From Chromatiales bacterium (GTDB lineage: Bacteria; Pseudomonadota; Gammaproteobacteria; SZUA-140): a stretch of 6,949 bases of DNA. Shown here piece by piece: positions 1 to 5,566 of this stretch. Location: positions 1-6,949 of the forward strand of contig JAITWN010000209.1 of assembly GCA_031285245.1 (NCBI GenBank), read 5' to 3'. The notes under the pieces were generated by a model. That model made no database searches. It saw nothing but the letters and a program-made list of their open reading frames with translations, and was not told the DNA's origin. Each line of letters opens with the position of its first letter. Position 1 is the stretch's first letter. The position numbers were made by a program, and so were the translations under genes.

Positions 1-911
1 GAATCCTCATAGCCAAGCTCACGGGCAAGTGCCTGCTGGTGATCGAACAGCAAGCGGTTTTCGTCACGGCCGCTCTGTAGATGCAGGCCGTAGCGCACTT
101 TCCACAGAAAATCCCGACACGTGAGCAGTTCACTGCGCTCCTGCGCACAGAGAAAACCGCGCGCTGCGAGCTCATCGAGGTTGCTGGTGCCGAAGTGGCG
201 CTGCGCTATCCATGCGATGGTTTGCAGGTCGCGCAATCCGCCCGGGCCTTCTTTGACATTCGGTTCGAGGTTATAGGCGGTGTCGTGATATTTGCGATGC
301 CGCGCTGCGCGCTCACTCAGTTTGGCGCGATAAAAAGCTTCGGCAGGCCATAACTGTGGCGGCGTAGTGCGTGCCTGCATGGCATTGAAAAGCGTCTGCG
401 CACCGGCGAGCAGACGCGCTTCCATCAGGTTGGTGGCGATGCTCACATCCTGATGCGCTTCCTGCACGCATTCTTCGATAGTGCGCACGCTGTGACTGAC
501 TTTGATGCCAATATCCCAAAGGAAAGCCAGCAGGCTTTCGATGCCGCCATCTTCACGCTTGGTTTCAGGCGTGCAGAGAATGAGTAGGTCGATGTCGGAA
601 TGTGGATGCAGTTCGCCGCGTCCATAGCCGCCGACGGCGGCGAGCGCTATGTCGATAGTGCTCACCGGCATAATGCGATCCCAGGCGCGAATCAGCAGTT
701 CGTCGATGTACCAAGCGCGCTGATGAACGAGCTGAGCCGCCGGCGTGCCGTGATGAAAACGATCTTCCAGCGCATCGTCCACGGTGCGTAGCGCATGGCG
801 AAAGAGCTGGATGGGTGTTGCGGTACCGGCGAGGGCGCGATCGAAGGAGCTGGTGAAGAAAAGTTGCAGATCGGTGAGCTGCGTTGCCGCAAGTCCGTGC
901 TGATCAGCCAT
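1..911 (-). CDS. glnD: Bifunctional uridylyltransferase/uridylyl-removing enzyme GlnD, N-terminal part (3' end outside window)
   Basis: GlnD uridylylates PII proteins (GlnB/GlnK) when glutamine is low and removes UMP when it is high, so it is the cytoplasmic nitrogen sensor. Reading the minus strand from the ATG at 911 gives 303 codons without a stop. Residues 94-109 carry the nucleotidyltransferase signature GGYGRGELHPHSDIDLLIL, with the GG pair at 94-95 and the metal-binding aspartates D106 and D108. Residues 214-230 read NLEPNVKEGPGGLRDLQ, a highly conserved GlnD block. The HD hydrolase domain and the two ACT domains expected downstream lie beyond the window. The start is 11 bases after the map stop, with a weak AAGAG Shine-Dalgarno overlapping the end of map, so co-transcription and translational coupling with map are likely (inference). 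Nothing seen suggests a broken gene; the truncation is only the window edge. Confidence 0.96.
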   Translation of the reverse strand, partial: MADQHGLAATQLTDLQLFFTSSFDRALAGTATPIQLFRHALRTVDDALEDRFHHGTPAAQLVHQRAWYIDELLIRAWDRIMPVSTIDIALAAVGGYGRGELHPHSDIDLLILCTPETKREDGGIESLLAFLWDIGIKVSHSVRTIEECVQEAHQDVSIATNLMEARLLAGAQTLFNAMQARTTPPQLWPAEAFYRAKLSERAARHRKYHDTAYNLEPNVKEGPGGLRDLQTIAWIAQRHFGTSNLDELAARGFLCAQERSELLTCRDFLWKVRYGLHLQSGRDENRLLFDHQQALARELGYED

Positions 912-922
912 TGATGTCGCTC

Positions 923-1690
923 TTAAAGATCAGCTCCGGGCGTGCGTGTCAGTACTTCGAAGCCACCATCGGTCACCAGCACCGTATGCTCCCATTGCGC
1001 TGACAGGCTGCGGTCCTTGGTGATGACGGTCCAGCCATCGGGGAGCAGTTTCACGAAACGCTTGCCGGCGTTCACCATCGGCTCGATGGTGAACGTCATG
1101 CCGGGTTCGAGCACGATGCCGGTGCCTGGGCTGCCATAGTGCAGAACCTGCGGCTCTTCATGAAAGACTCTGCCGATGCCGTGCCCGCAGTATTCGCGTA
1201 CCACCGACATGCCGTGACTCTCGGCATGTCGCTGCATGGCGTGGCCGAGATCGCCGAGGTGCACACCAGGGCGCACCATTTCGATGCCGATGCACATACA
1301 TTCATAAGCGATCTGCGTGACCCGGCGCGCGAGGACTGAGGGCTTGCCGGCGAAGAACATCTTGCTGGTGTCACCGTGCCAGCCATCTTTGATGACGGTG
1401 ATATCGAGATTGACGATGTCGCCATCCTTGAGTGCGCGCGGGCCGGGAATGCCGTGACAGACTTGATGATTGACTGATGCGCAGATCGATTTCGGAAAGC
1501 CGTGATAGTTGAGCGGTGCGGGCACTGCGTGCTGCACGCGGGTGATGTGATCGTGGCAGATGCGGTCGAGTTCTTCGGTGGTCACGCCGGGGCGGACGTG
1601 CTCGCGCACGATGTCCAGTACTTCGGCGGCGAGGCGGCCCGCGGTCCGCATCCCTTCGATTTCGCTGCCTGTCTTGATGTGAATGCCCAT
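923..1690 (-). CDS. map: Type I methionine aminopeptidase
   Basis: Map removes the initiator methionine from nascent proteins at the ribosome. The 255-residue product is close to the E. coli enzyme (264). All expected dinuclear-metal ligands of the family are visible: D96 (NLDITV), D107 (GDTSKMF), H170 (CGHGIG), E203 (FTIEPMV) and E234 (QWEHTVLVT). The substrate-binding histidine is H79 in CHGIP. The ATG at 1690 is chosen because the protein then begins MGIHIKTGSEIEGMR, as family members do. The same frame stays open up to 1810, but those 40 extra residues resemble no part of the family and run into a palindromic repeat. The Shine-Dalgarno in front of 1690 is weak. The gene is divergent from rpsB, as in other gammaproteobacteria, and is followed closely by glnD. 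Confidence 0.97.
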   Translation of the reverse strand: MGIHIKTGSEIEGMRTAGRLAAEVLDIVREHVRPGVTTEELDRICHDHITRVQHAVPAPLNYHGFPKSICASVNHQVCHGIPGPRALKDGDIVNLDITVIKDGWHGDTSKMFFAGKPSVLARRVTQIAYECMCIGIEMVRPGVHLGDLGHAMQRHAESHGMSVVREYCGHGIGRVFHEEPQVLHYGSPGTGIVLEPGMTFTIEPMVNAGKRFVKLLPDGWTVITKDRSLSAQWEHTVLVTDGGFEVLTRTPGADL

Positions 1691-1773
1691 GGTCTCGTCG
1701 CTGGTATCCCGGCATGGCCGGTAAATGTGAGAGGCTCGTGTTTGTCCGCGCTTTGCAAGCTTAGGAGCCGCTG

Positions 1774-1872
1774 AAAAAACCTTCGTCATTGCGAGGCGAA
1801 GCCGAAGCAATCCATGGTCGTCTGGATTGCCCCAGGGATCGTCTCAGGACTAACGCCCCTCGCAATGACGAA
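1774..1872 (-). terminator. Possible intrinsic terminator on the minus strand upstream of map
   Basis: Read on the minus strand, the palindrome 1872-1782 ends ...CAATGACGAA and is followed after two G bases by six T (complement of A at 1774-1779). Stem plus T-run looks like a Rho-independent terminator. It would stop leftward transcription before map, so any separate map promoter would have to lie between about 1691 and 1773. I see no convincing promoter hexamers there. The long interior between the stem arms makes efficient termination uncertain. Confidence 0.35.
1782..1872. repeat. Palindromic dispersed-repeat/MITE-like element
   Basis: The ends are a perfect 15-bp inverted repeat, TTCGTCATTGCGAGG at 1782-1796 and its complement at 1858-1872. 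Nested inside is an 8-bp inverted repeat, GCAATCCA at 1807-1814 and TGGATTGC at 1823-1830, with an 8-base loop. The CGTCATTGCGAG...GAAGCAATC...GGATTGC...CTCGCAATGACG pattern is familiar from dispersed intergenic palindromes in many bacterial genomes (recalled, not searched). No transposase or clear target-site duplication is visible. Other copies cannot be checked within this window; none occurs elsewhere in it. Confidence 0.7.
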
Positions 1873-1994
1873 AGTCGGAATGGTGCTGGCGGCTTTTACT
1901 GTCTTGTTGCGCTTGATAATTCGGCGAAATCGCGGGCTATGGTAGCGTGAACGGGCGTGGAACTGTAGCGCTTGGGTGTTAAGCCCCGGGGAAT
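1873..1994. other. Intergenic stretch without recognisable features
   Basis: Between the palindromic element and the rpsB promoter I see no coding region with family resemblance, no RNA gene and no strong repeat. The short open frame on the minus strand across 1896-2123 overlaps the rpsB promoter and leader and is judged fortuitous. Sites for a map promoter or upstream regulators of rpsB could be here but are not evident. Confidence 0.5.
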
Positions 1995-2023
1995 TTGTGC
2001 GGCGCTGGCGCTTATGGTATAAA
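1995..2023 (+). promoter_or_regulatory. Sigma70-type promoter for rpsB operon with GC-rich discriminator
   Basis: A -35 hexamer TTGTGC (1995-2000) and a -10 hexamer TATAAA (2018-2023) are separated by exactly 17 bases. The -10 is followed directly by GCGCGCGC, so transcription should begin near 2030-2032. A GC-rich discriminator is typical of promoters of ribosomal and stable-RNA genes that ppGpp (with DksA in gammaproteobacteria) represses, and the E. coli rpsB promoter is known to behave so. Stringent control here is therefore an inference from sequence and analogy. This is the only strong plus-strand promoter seen in the window. Confidence 0.75.
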
Positions 2024-2030
2024 GCGCGCG

Positions 2031-2192
2031 CAACGTATTATAAATAAAGTAGTTCTGGACTAAAGTATAATACGTCGCTTCCGCTCCGGCGGAACAATAC
2101 ACACATATGCTGTAACAGCGCATCGGGGTGCCCGCTCGCGGGTCGAGGTGCGTGAGGCATATGGAGGCTCAACCCGATCAGGAGTTTATGAC
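2031..2192 (+). ncRNA. Structured rpsB 5' leader, candidate S2 autoregulatory element (t44 position)
   Basis: The predicted transcript has a leader of about 160 bases with several helices. Hairpin 1 is a perfect 10-bp pairing, ACGTATTATA (2033-2042) with TATAATACGT (2066-2075), starting at the expected RNA 5' end. Hairpin 2 is TTCCGC/GCGGAA (2079-2084/2089-2094) closed by a UCCG loop on a C-G pair, an extra-stable UNCG tetraloop. A third domain pairs ATCGGG (2122-2127) with CCCGAT (2173-2178) and encloses the small hairpin CCCGCTCGCGGG (2131-2142). It ends right before the AGGAG Shine-Dalgarno (2180-2184). In E. coli the map-rpsB gap carries the t44 RNA, the rpsB leader through which S2 represses its own operon. 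Position and architecture agree with that; sequence homology to t44 was not tested. Confidence 0.6.
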
Positions 2193-3089
2193 ATGGCAAA
2201 CGTTACCATGCGCCAGATGCTGGAAGCTGGCGTGCATTTCGGCCATCAGGCCCGTTACTGGAATCCCAAGATGGCTCCCTATATCTACGGGGAGCGCAGC
2301 AAGATTCACATCATCAATCTTGAAACCACGCTGCCGCACTTCAACGATGCGATGAATTTCATCGGTCGTCTGGTGGCGAAGAAGGGCACCGTGTTGTTCG
2401 TCGGCACCAAGCGCGCCGCGTGTGACATCATGCAGCAGGAAGCCCGTCGTTGTGGCATGCCCTATGTCAACGAGCGTTGGATGGGCGGCATGATGACCAA
2501 CTTCAAAACGGTCAAGCAGTCGATCAAGCGCCTCAAGGAACTCGAAGCCCTGTTTGAAGAAGGCGGCGGTTCTGATCGCGTCAACAAGAAAGAAGGTCTC
2601 AAACTGCGTCGCGAGCTCGATAAGCTCGAGCGCAACCTCGGCGGTATCAAAGACATCGGCGCGCTGCCCGATGCGCTGTTCGTCATCGATGTCGGTCACG
2701 AGAAGATCGCGGTCAGCGAAGCGCGCAAGCTTGGTATTCCGGTGATCGGCGTGGTCGACACCAACAACAGCCCCGACGGCATTGATTACGTCATCCCTGG
2801 CAACGACGACGCCATTCGCGCGGTGACGCTGTATGCGCGCGCTGCTGCCGATGCCGTGCTCGAAAGTCGCAGCGCCGCACTGCAAGTGGATGCCGATGAA
2901 TTCGTCGAGGTCGACGAAGCCGGTGGCCCGGCAGCGACTGAGCGTCGAGGCGCCAAGAAGCCGGTGAAGAAAGTATCGGTAAAGCGCAAGGCGGGGCGTG
3001 GCGATGCTGACGGCGCCGATGACGATGCAGCGAGCGGCGATGATTCCGGCAGTGGCGCTGGCCGCAATCGTTCCCGCGCGGGACGCTGA
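2193..3089 (+). CDS. rpsB: 30S ribosomal protein S2, with long C-terminal tail
   Basis: S2 is an essential protein of the small subunit, added late in assembly at the head-body junction near S1. The start ATG at 2193 has AGGAG eight bases upstream, and the product begins MANVTMRQMLEAGVHFGHQ, the family N-terminus. The second S2 signature is at 159-183 (PDALFVIDVGHEKIAVSEAR onward). The product is 298 residues, against 241 in E. coli. The globular part ends near residue 230, and about 55-65 further residues form a low-complexity tail. The tail has an acidic stretch (232-242), a basic lysine/arginine stretch (251-269), an aspartate/glycine-rich stretch (270-286) and a final arginine-rich end. 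It is first in the rpsB-tsf-pyrH-frr run, and S2 probably represses it through the leader. Upstream in-frame codons from 2148 are leader, not protein. Confidence 0.98.
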   Translation: MANVTMRQMLEAGVHFGHQARYWNPKMAPYIYGERSKIHIINLETTLPHFNDAMNFIGRLVAKKGTVLFVGTKRAACDIMQQEARRCGMPYVNERWMGGMMTNFKTVKQSIKRLKELEALFEEGGGSDRVNKKEGLKLRRELDKLERNLGGIKDIGALPDALFVIDVGHEKIAVSEARKLGIPVIGVVDTNNSPDGIDYVIPGNDDAIRAVTLYARAAADAVLESRSAALQVDADEFVEVDEAGGPAATERRGAKKPVKKVSVKRKAGRGDADGADDDAASGDDSGSGAGRNRSRAGR

Positions 3090-3116
3090 ACCGCGTCTTG
3101 AAGGAGGACACGAATC

Positions 3117-4004
3117 ATGAGTAAAGAAATTTCAGCGGCATTGGTAAAGGAGCTGCGTGAACGCACCGGCTCTGGCTTGATGGAATGCAAACGCGCGCTG
3201 GTCGATACCTCGGGCGATGTCGAGGCGGCCATCGAGCTGATGCGCAAGCAAGGTTTGGTGAAAGCAGACAAGAAGGCCGGACGCATTGCTGCCGAAGGCC
3301 GCATCGTGCTCAAGATGAGCGCCGATGGCAAAGTCGGCGCCATGGCCGAAATCAACTGCGAGACGGATTTCGTCGCCAAAGCGGATGACTTCATCGGCTT
3401 TGCCGATCGCGTGTTGGCGCGTGCGCTCGAAGCACGCATCTCGGATGTCGAGCAGCTTCTCGCTGCGCCGTCAGAGGCTGGCGGTGCGGTGACGATCGAT
3501 ACCGTGCGCCGCGAGCTGGTGGCAAAGATCGGTGAGAATGTCGCCATCCGTCGCATTGCGCTATTTCAGGGCGATGTCGTTGCCGGCTATCTGCATGGTA
3601 CTCGCATCGGTGTGTTGGTTGATATGAAGGGCGGTGATGCCACGCTCGCGCGTGATATCGCCATGCACGTTGCCGCCAGCAAGCCGGTTGCCATCGATGA
3701 AAATCAGGTGCCGGCCGAGCTGATCGCGCATGAGCGTGAAATCTTCGTCGCCCAGGCGAGCGAAAGCGGCAAGCCGCCGGAGATCGTCGAAAAGATGGTC
3801 GCTGGCCGCATCAAGAAATTCCTTGCCGAAACCACGCTGGTCGGTCAGCCGTTCGTGAAAGACCCCGACACCACGGTGGGCAAGCTGCTCACCGGCGCCA
3901 AGGCCAGCGTGACGCGTTTCACGCGCTTCGAGGTGGGTGAAGGCATCGAGAAAGTAACGGCGGATTTCGCTGCGGAAGTGATGGCGCAGGTGCGCGGAGG
4001 CTAA
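3117..4004 (+). CDS. tsf: Elongation factor Ts
   Basis: EF-Ts is the cytoplasmic nucleotide-exchange factor that releases GDP from EF-Tu. The 295-residue product (E. coli 283) starts MSKEISAALVKELRERTGSG, with the first family signature LRERTGSG at 13-20 in the UBA-like N-terminal domain. The second signature, EINCETDFV at 78-86, carries D84 and F85, equivalent to the E. coli Asp80-Phe81 pair that intrudes near the Mg site of EF-Tu. The core subdomains and the dimerisation/coiled-coil part follow at about 140-265. The start is fixed by a perfect AAGGAGG (3101-3107) nine bases before the ATG. It lies 27 bases after rpsB, so it is co-transcribed. A 5-bp hairpin (3082-3086/3093-3097) sits at the rpsB stop, without a T-run, so it is not an intrinsic terminator. 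Confidence 0.98.
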   Translation: MSKEISAALVKELRERTGSGLMECKRALVDTSGDVEAAIELMRKQGLVKADKKAGRIAAEGRIVLKMSADGKVGAMAEINCETDFVAKADDFIGFADRVLARALEARISDVEQLLAAPSEAGGAVTIDTVRRELVAKIGENVAIRRIALFQGDVVAGYLHGTRIGVLVDMKGGDATLARDIAMHVAASKPVAIDENQVPAELIAHEREIFVAQASESGKPPEIVEKMVAGRIKKFLAETTLVGQPFVKDPDTTVGKLLTGAKASVTRFTRFEVGEGIEKVTADFAAEVMAQVRGG

Positions 4005-4008
4005 CCCC

Positions 4009-4752
4009 GTGAGTGAAGACGCGCAGAGCGCAGTATCAGGGCCTCCTTATCGTCGTATCCTGCTGAAACTCAGCGGGGAGGCGTTGATGGGGAGCGATGC
4101 CTATGGCATCAATCCCGGCGTTGTGCAGCGTGTAGCGATGGAAATCAAAAGCCTGGTCGATGATGGCATCCAGGTGGCGATGGTCATCGGTGGCGGCAAC
4201 ATCTTTCGCGGCATTCAACTTGCCAAGGGCGGTGTTGATCGCGTCACCGGTGACCACATGGGTATGCTGGCGACAGTGATCAACGCGCTCGCGATCCAAG
4301 ATGGCCTCGAACACTACGGCATGCGCGTGCGCGTGATGTCGGCGATCCAGATTCACGAGATCTGCGAAGACTACATCCGCCGCCGCGCCGTCCGTCATCT
4401 GGAAAAAGGACGGGTAGTGGTTTTCGCTGCCGGCACGGGTAATCCTTTCTTCTCCACCGACTCCGCCGCGAGTCTACGCGGTATCGAAATCGGCGCCGAT
4501 GTGGTGCTGAAGGCGACTAAAGTCGATGGTGTGTATTCCGCGGATCCGAAGAAAGATCCGAGTGCTGTGTTCTACGATCGCTTGACCTACGATGAAGTGC
4601 TCAAGCGCCGGCTGGATGTGATGGACGCCACCGCCATCGTGCTGTGCCGTGACAATCGCATGCCGCTGCGCGTTTTCAATATCAATAAGCCGGGTGCGCT
4701 GCGCCGGGTGGTGATGGAAGGAAACGAAGGGACGATCGTCGAGGAGGCCTGA
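4009..4752 (+). CDS. pyrH: Uridylate (UMP) kinase
   Basis: PyrH phosphorylates UMP to UDP with ATP. It is a hexameric amino-acid-kinase-family enzyme, distinct from eukaryotic UMP kinases, and is usually activated by GTP and inhibited by UTP. The 247-residue product shows KLSGEAL at 20-26 and GGGN at 61-64 (phosphate binding), followed by R67. DHMGMLAT at 82-89 and GTGNPFFSTD at 142-151 form the UMP site, and KATKVDGVYSADP at 168-180 the ATP side. The start is a GTG at 4009, with GGAGG (3996-4000) inside the end of tsf, eight bases upstream. Only four bases separate it from tsf, which implies co-transcription and coupled translation. Its 3' end overlaps frr by one base. Confidence 0.98.
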   Translation: MSEDAQSAVSGPPYRRILLKLSGEALMGSDAYGINPGVVQRVAMEIKSLVDDGIQVAMVIGGGNIFRGIQLAKGGVDRVTGDHMGMLATVINALAIQDGLEHYGMRVRVMSAIQIHEICEDYIRRRAVRHLEKGRVVVFAAGTGNPFFSTDSAASLRGIEIGADVVLKATKVDGVYSADPKKDPSAVFYDRLTYDEVLKRRLDVMDATAIVLCRDNRMPLRVFNINKPGALRRVVMEGNEGTIVEEA

Positions 4753-5309
4753 TGATCAACGATATCAAGAAAGATGCCGAACTGCGCATGGGCAAGAGCA
4801 TCGATGCTCTGAAGCAGGAACTGTCCAAGGTTCGTACCGGCCGCGCGCATACCAGTTTGCTCGATCACATCCGCGTGCCTTATTACGGCAGCGACGTACC
4901 GCTCAGTCAGGTCGCCACCGTCAGCGTGACGGATGCGCGCATGCTGACCGTGACTCCGTGGGAAAAAAACATGGTGACTGCAGTGGAGAAAGCGATTACC
5001 AGCTCGGATCTCGGGCTAAATCCTTCCACCGCCGGTAATGCCATTCGCGTGGTTCTGCCGATGCTCACCGAAGAGCGTCGCCGAGATATGACCAAGATCG
5101 TGCGCGGGGAAGCGGAAACCGCGCGTGTTGCAATCCGTAACCTTCGCCGCGAGGCGATCAACAGTGTGAAGGAGCTTCTCAAAGAGAAGGAAATTGGCGA
5201 AGACGATGATCGCAAAGCGCAGGATGACATCCAGAAGCTGACCGATCGCTACATCGCCACTGTTGAGAAGGTTCTGCAGGAAAAAGAAGCGGACCTGATG
5301 GAAGTCTGA
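4752..5309 (+). CDS. frr: Ribosome recycling factor
   Basis: RRF, with EF-G, splits the post-termination ribosome so the subunits can be reused. The product is 185 residues, exactly the usual family length. The N-terminal helix holds the conserved KVRTGRA at 26-32, the small beta domain spans about 31-104, and the C-terminal helices form the rest of the three-helix bundle. IRNLRREA at 128-135 contains R129, R132 and R133, in the basic region that contacts rRNA. The stop of pyrH and the ATG share a base (TGATG). The Shine-Dalgarno AGGAGG (4742-4747), within the last pyrH codons, is only four bases from the ATG, rather close, so re-initiation by ribosomes finishing pyrH is likely. It ends the tight translation part of the operon. 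Confidence 0.98.
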   Translation: MINDIKKDAELRMGKSIDALKQELSKVRTGRAHTSLLDHIRVPYYGSDVPLSQVATVSVTDARMLTVTPWEKNMVTAVEKAITSSDLGLNPSTAGNAIRVVLPMLTEERRRDMTKIVRGEAETARVAIRNLRREAINSVKELLKEKEIGEDDDRKAQDDIQKLTDRYIATVEKVLQEKEADLMEV

Positions 5310-5404
5310 CGGGGGTCTCCCCGCGCGTGAGGCCTCTCGCGAAACAGCTGTGTGTTGGCAGCTCGTAGGTTGAGCTTCACGAGTAGCTAGAGGTCGCTGT
5401 CTCG
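5310..5404 (+). other. First part of frr-uppS spacer: weak hairpins and GTAG-bearing sequence
   Basis: No gene is seen. Directly after the frr stop, CGGGG (5310-5314) can pair with CCCCG (5319-5323) around a 4-base loop. There is no T-run, so an intrinsic terminator is not supported. Further on, CTCGT (5362-5366) and ACGAG (5379-5383) flank a 12-base loop. Two GTAG tetranucleotides occur at 5365-5368 and 5383-5386, a motif often found next to REP-type palindromes. This is too weak for a repeat-family call. Confidence 0.3.
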
Positions 5405-5488
5405 TGTCACCTGACGAGACCCGCTCTTCGCCATCCTGGCCGCTCGTACGCCGCCTTCCCTGGCGGCGTACGGTCTCGTCAGGTGACA
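5405..5488. repeat. Large bulged inverted repeat between frr and uppS
   Basis: The outer arms are a perfect 17-bp inverted repeat, TGTCACCTGACGAGACC (5405-5421) and its complement (5472-5488). Inner arms CGTACGCCGCC (5445-5455) and GGCGGCGTACG (5462-5472) pair over 11 bp around a 6-base loop. The right arm is continuous across 5462-5488, while the left is interrupted by 23 bases (5422-5444). That bulge can form its own small hairpin, GCCA/TGGC (5430-5433/5437-5440). The result is a three-way-junction-like fold about 27 bp tall. It could be a REP/MITE-type intergenic element or a transcribed regulatory or processing structure; the sequence alone does not decide. No T-run follows, so it is not a standard terminator. 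Confidence 0.75.
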
Positions 5489-5552
5489 TGGCGACAACGA
5501 CCCTCAGGGTTTGGTGTTTGGGCTCGTATTCCGACGTCTTCCCCCTTATGTC
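5489..5552 (+). other. Leader segment before uppS, nothing firm
   Basis: This stretch lies between the inverted repeat and the uppS ribosome-binding site. It contains a tiny palindrome CCCTCAGGG (5501-5509) and no pair of convincing promoter hexamers. The uppS frame is open back to 5483, but the extra residues do not resemble the family. Confidence 0.4.
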
Positions 5553-5558
5553 AGGAGG
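5553..5558 (+). promoter_or_regulatory. uppS Shine-Dalgarno that selects the GTG start
   Basis: AGGAGG lies eight bases before the GTG at 5567, ideal spacing. The next in-frame candidate, ATG 5582, would have only AAGGAAG about 14 bases away, and the upstream GTG at 5483 lies inside the inverted repeat with no site. The choice therefore favours 5567. Confidence 0.75.
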
Positions 5559-5566
5559 CAAAGGAA

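Noticed and set aside
1691..1810. 40-residue N-terminal extension of Map (start at 1810)
   Set aside because: The extra residues lack family similarity and derive from intergenic and palindromic-repeat sequence; the ATG at 1690 gives the standard Map N-terminus.
2066..2071. Perfect TATAAT as a second rpsB -10 element
   Set aside because: No acceptable -35 hexamer stands 16-18 bases upstream, and the hexamer is one arm of the 10-bp leader inverted repeat, which explains it.
1896..2123. 75-codon minus-strand frame in the map-rpsB gap
   Set aside because: It overlaps the rpsB promoter and structured leader, and its translation shows no recognisable features.
2148..2192. Upstream in-frame start for rpsB, and an out-of-frame ATG at 2188
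   Set aside because: S2 begins MANVTMRQML at 2193 with AGGAG at correct spacing; the upstream codons lie in the leader, and ATG 2188 is too close to the Shine-Dalgarno and in the wrong frame.
2178..2885. 235-codon open frame antisense to rpsB
   Set aside because: It lies opposite a clearly coding gene in GC-rich DNA and shows no recognisable domain.
5310..5323. Intrinsic terminator after frr
   Set aside because: Only a 5-bp GC stem with no following T-run.
5483..5566. 28-residue N-terminal extension of UppS (GTG at 5483)
   Set aside because: It begins inside the inverted repeat, has no Shine-Dalgarno and does not resemble the family.
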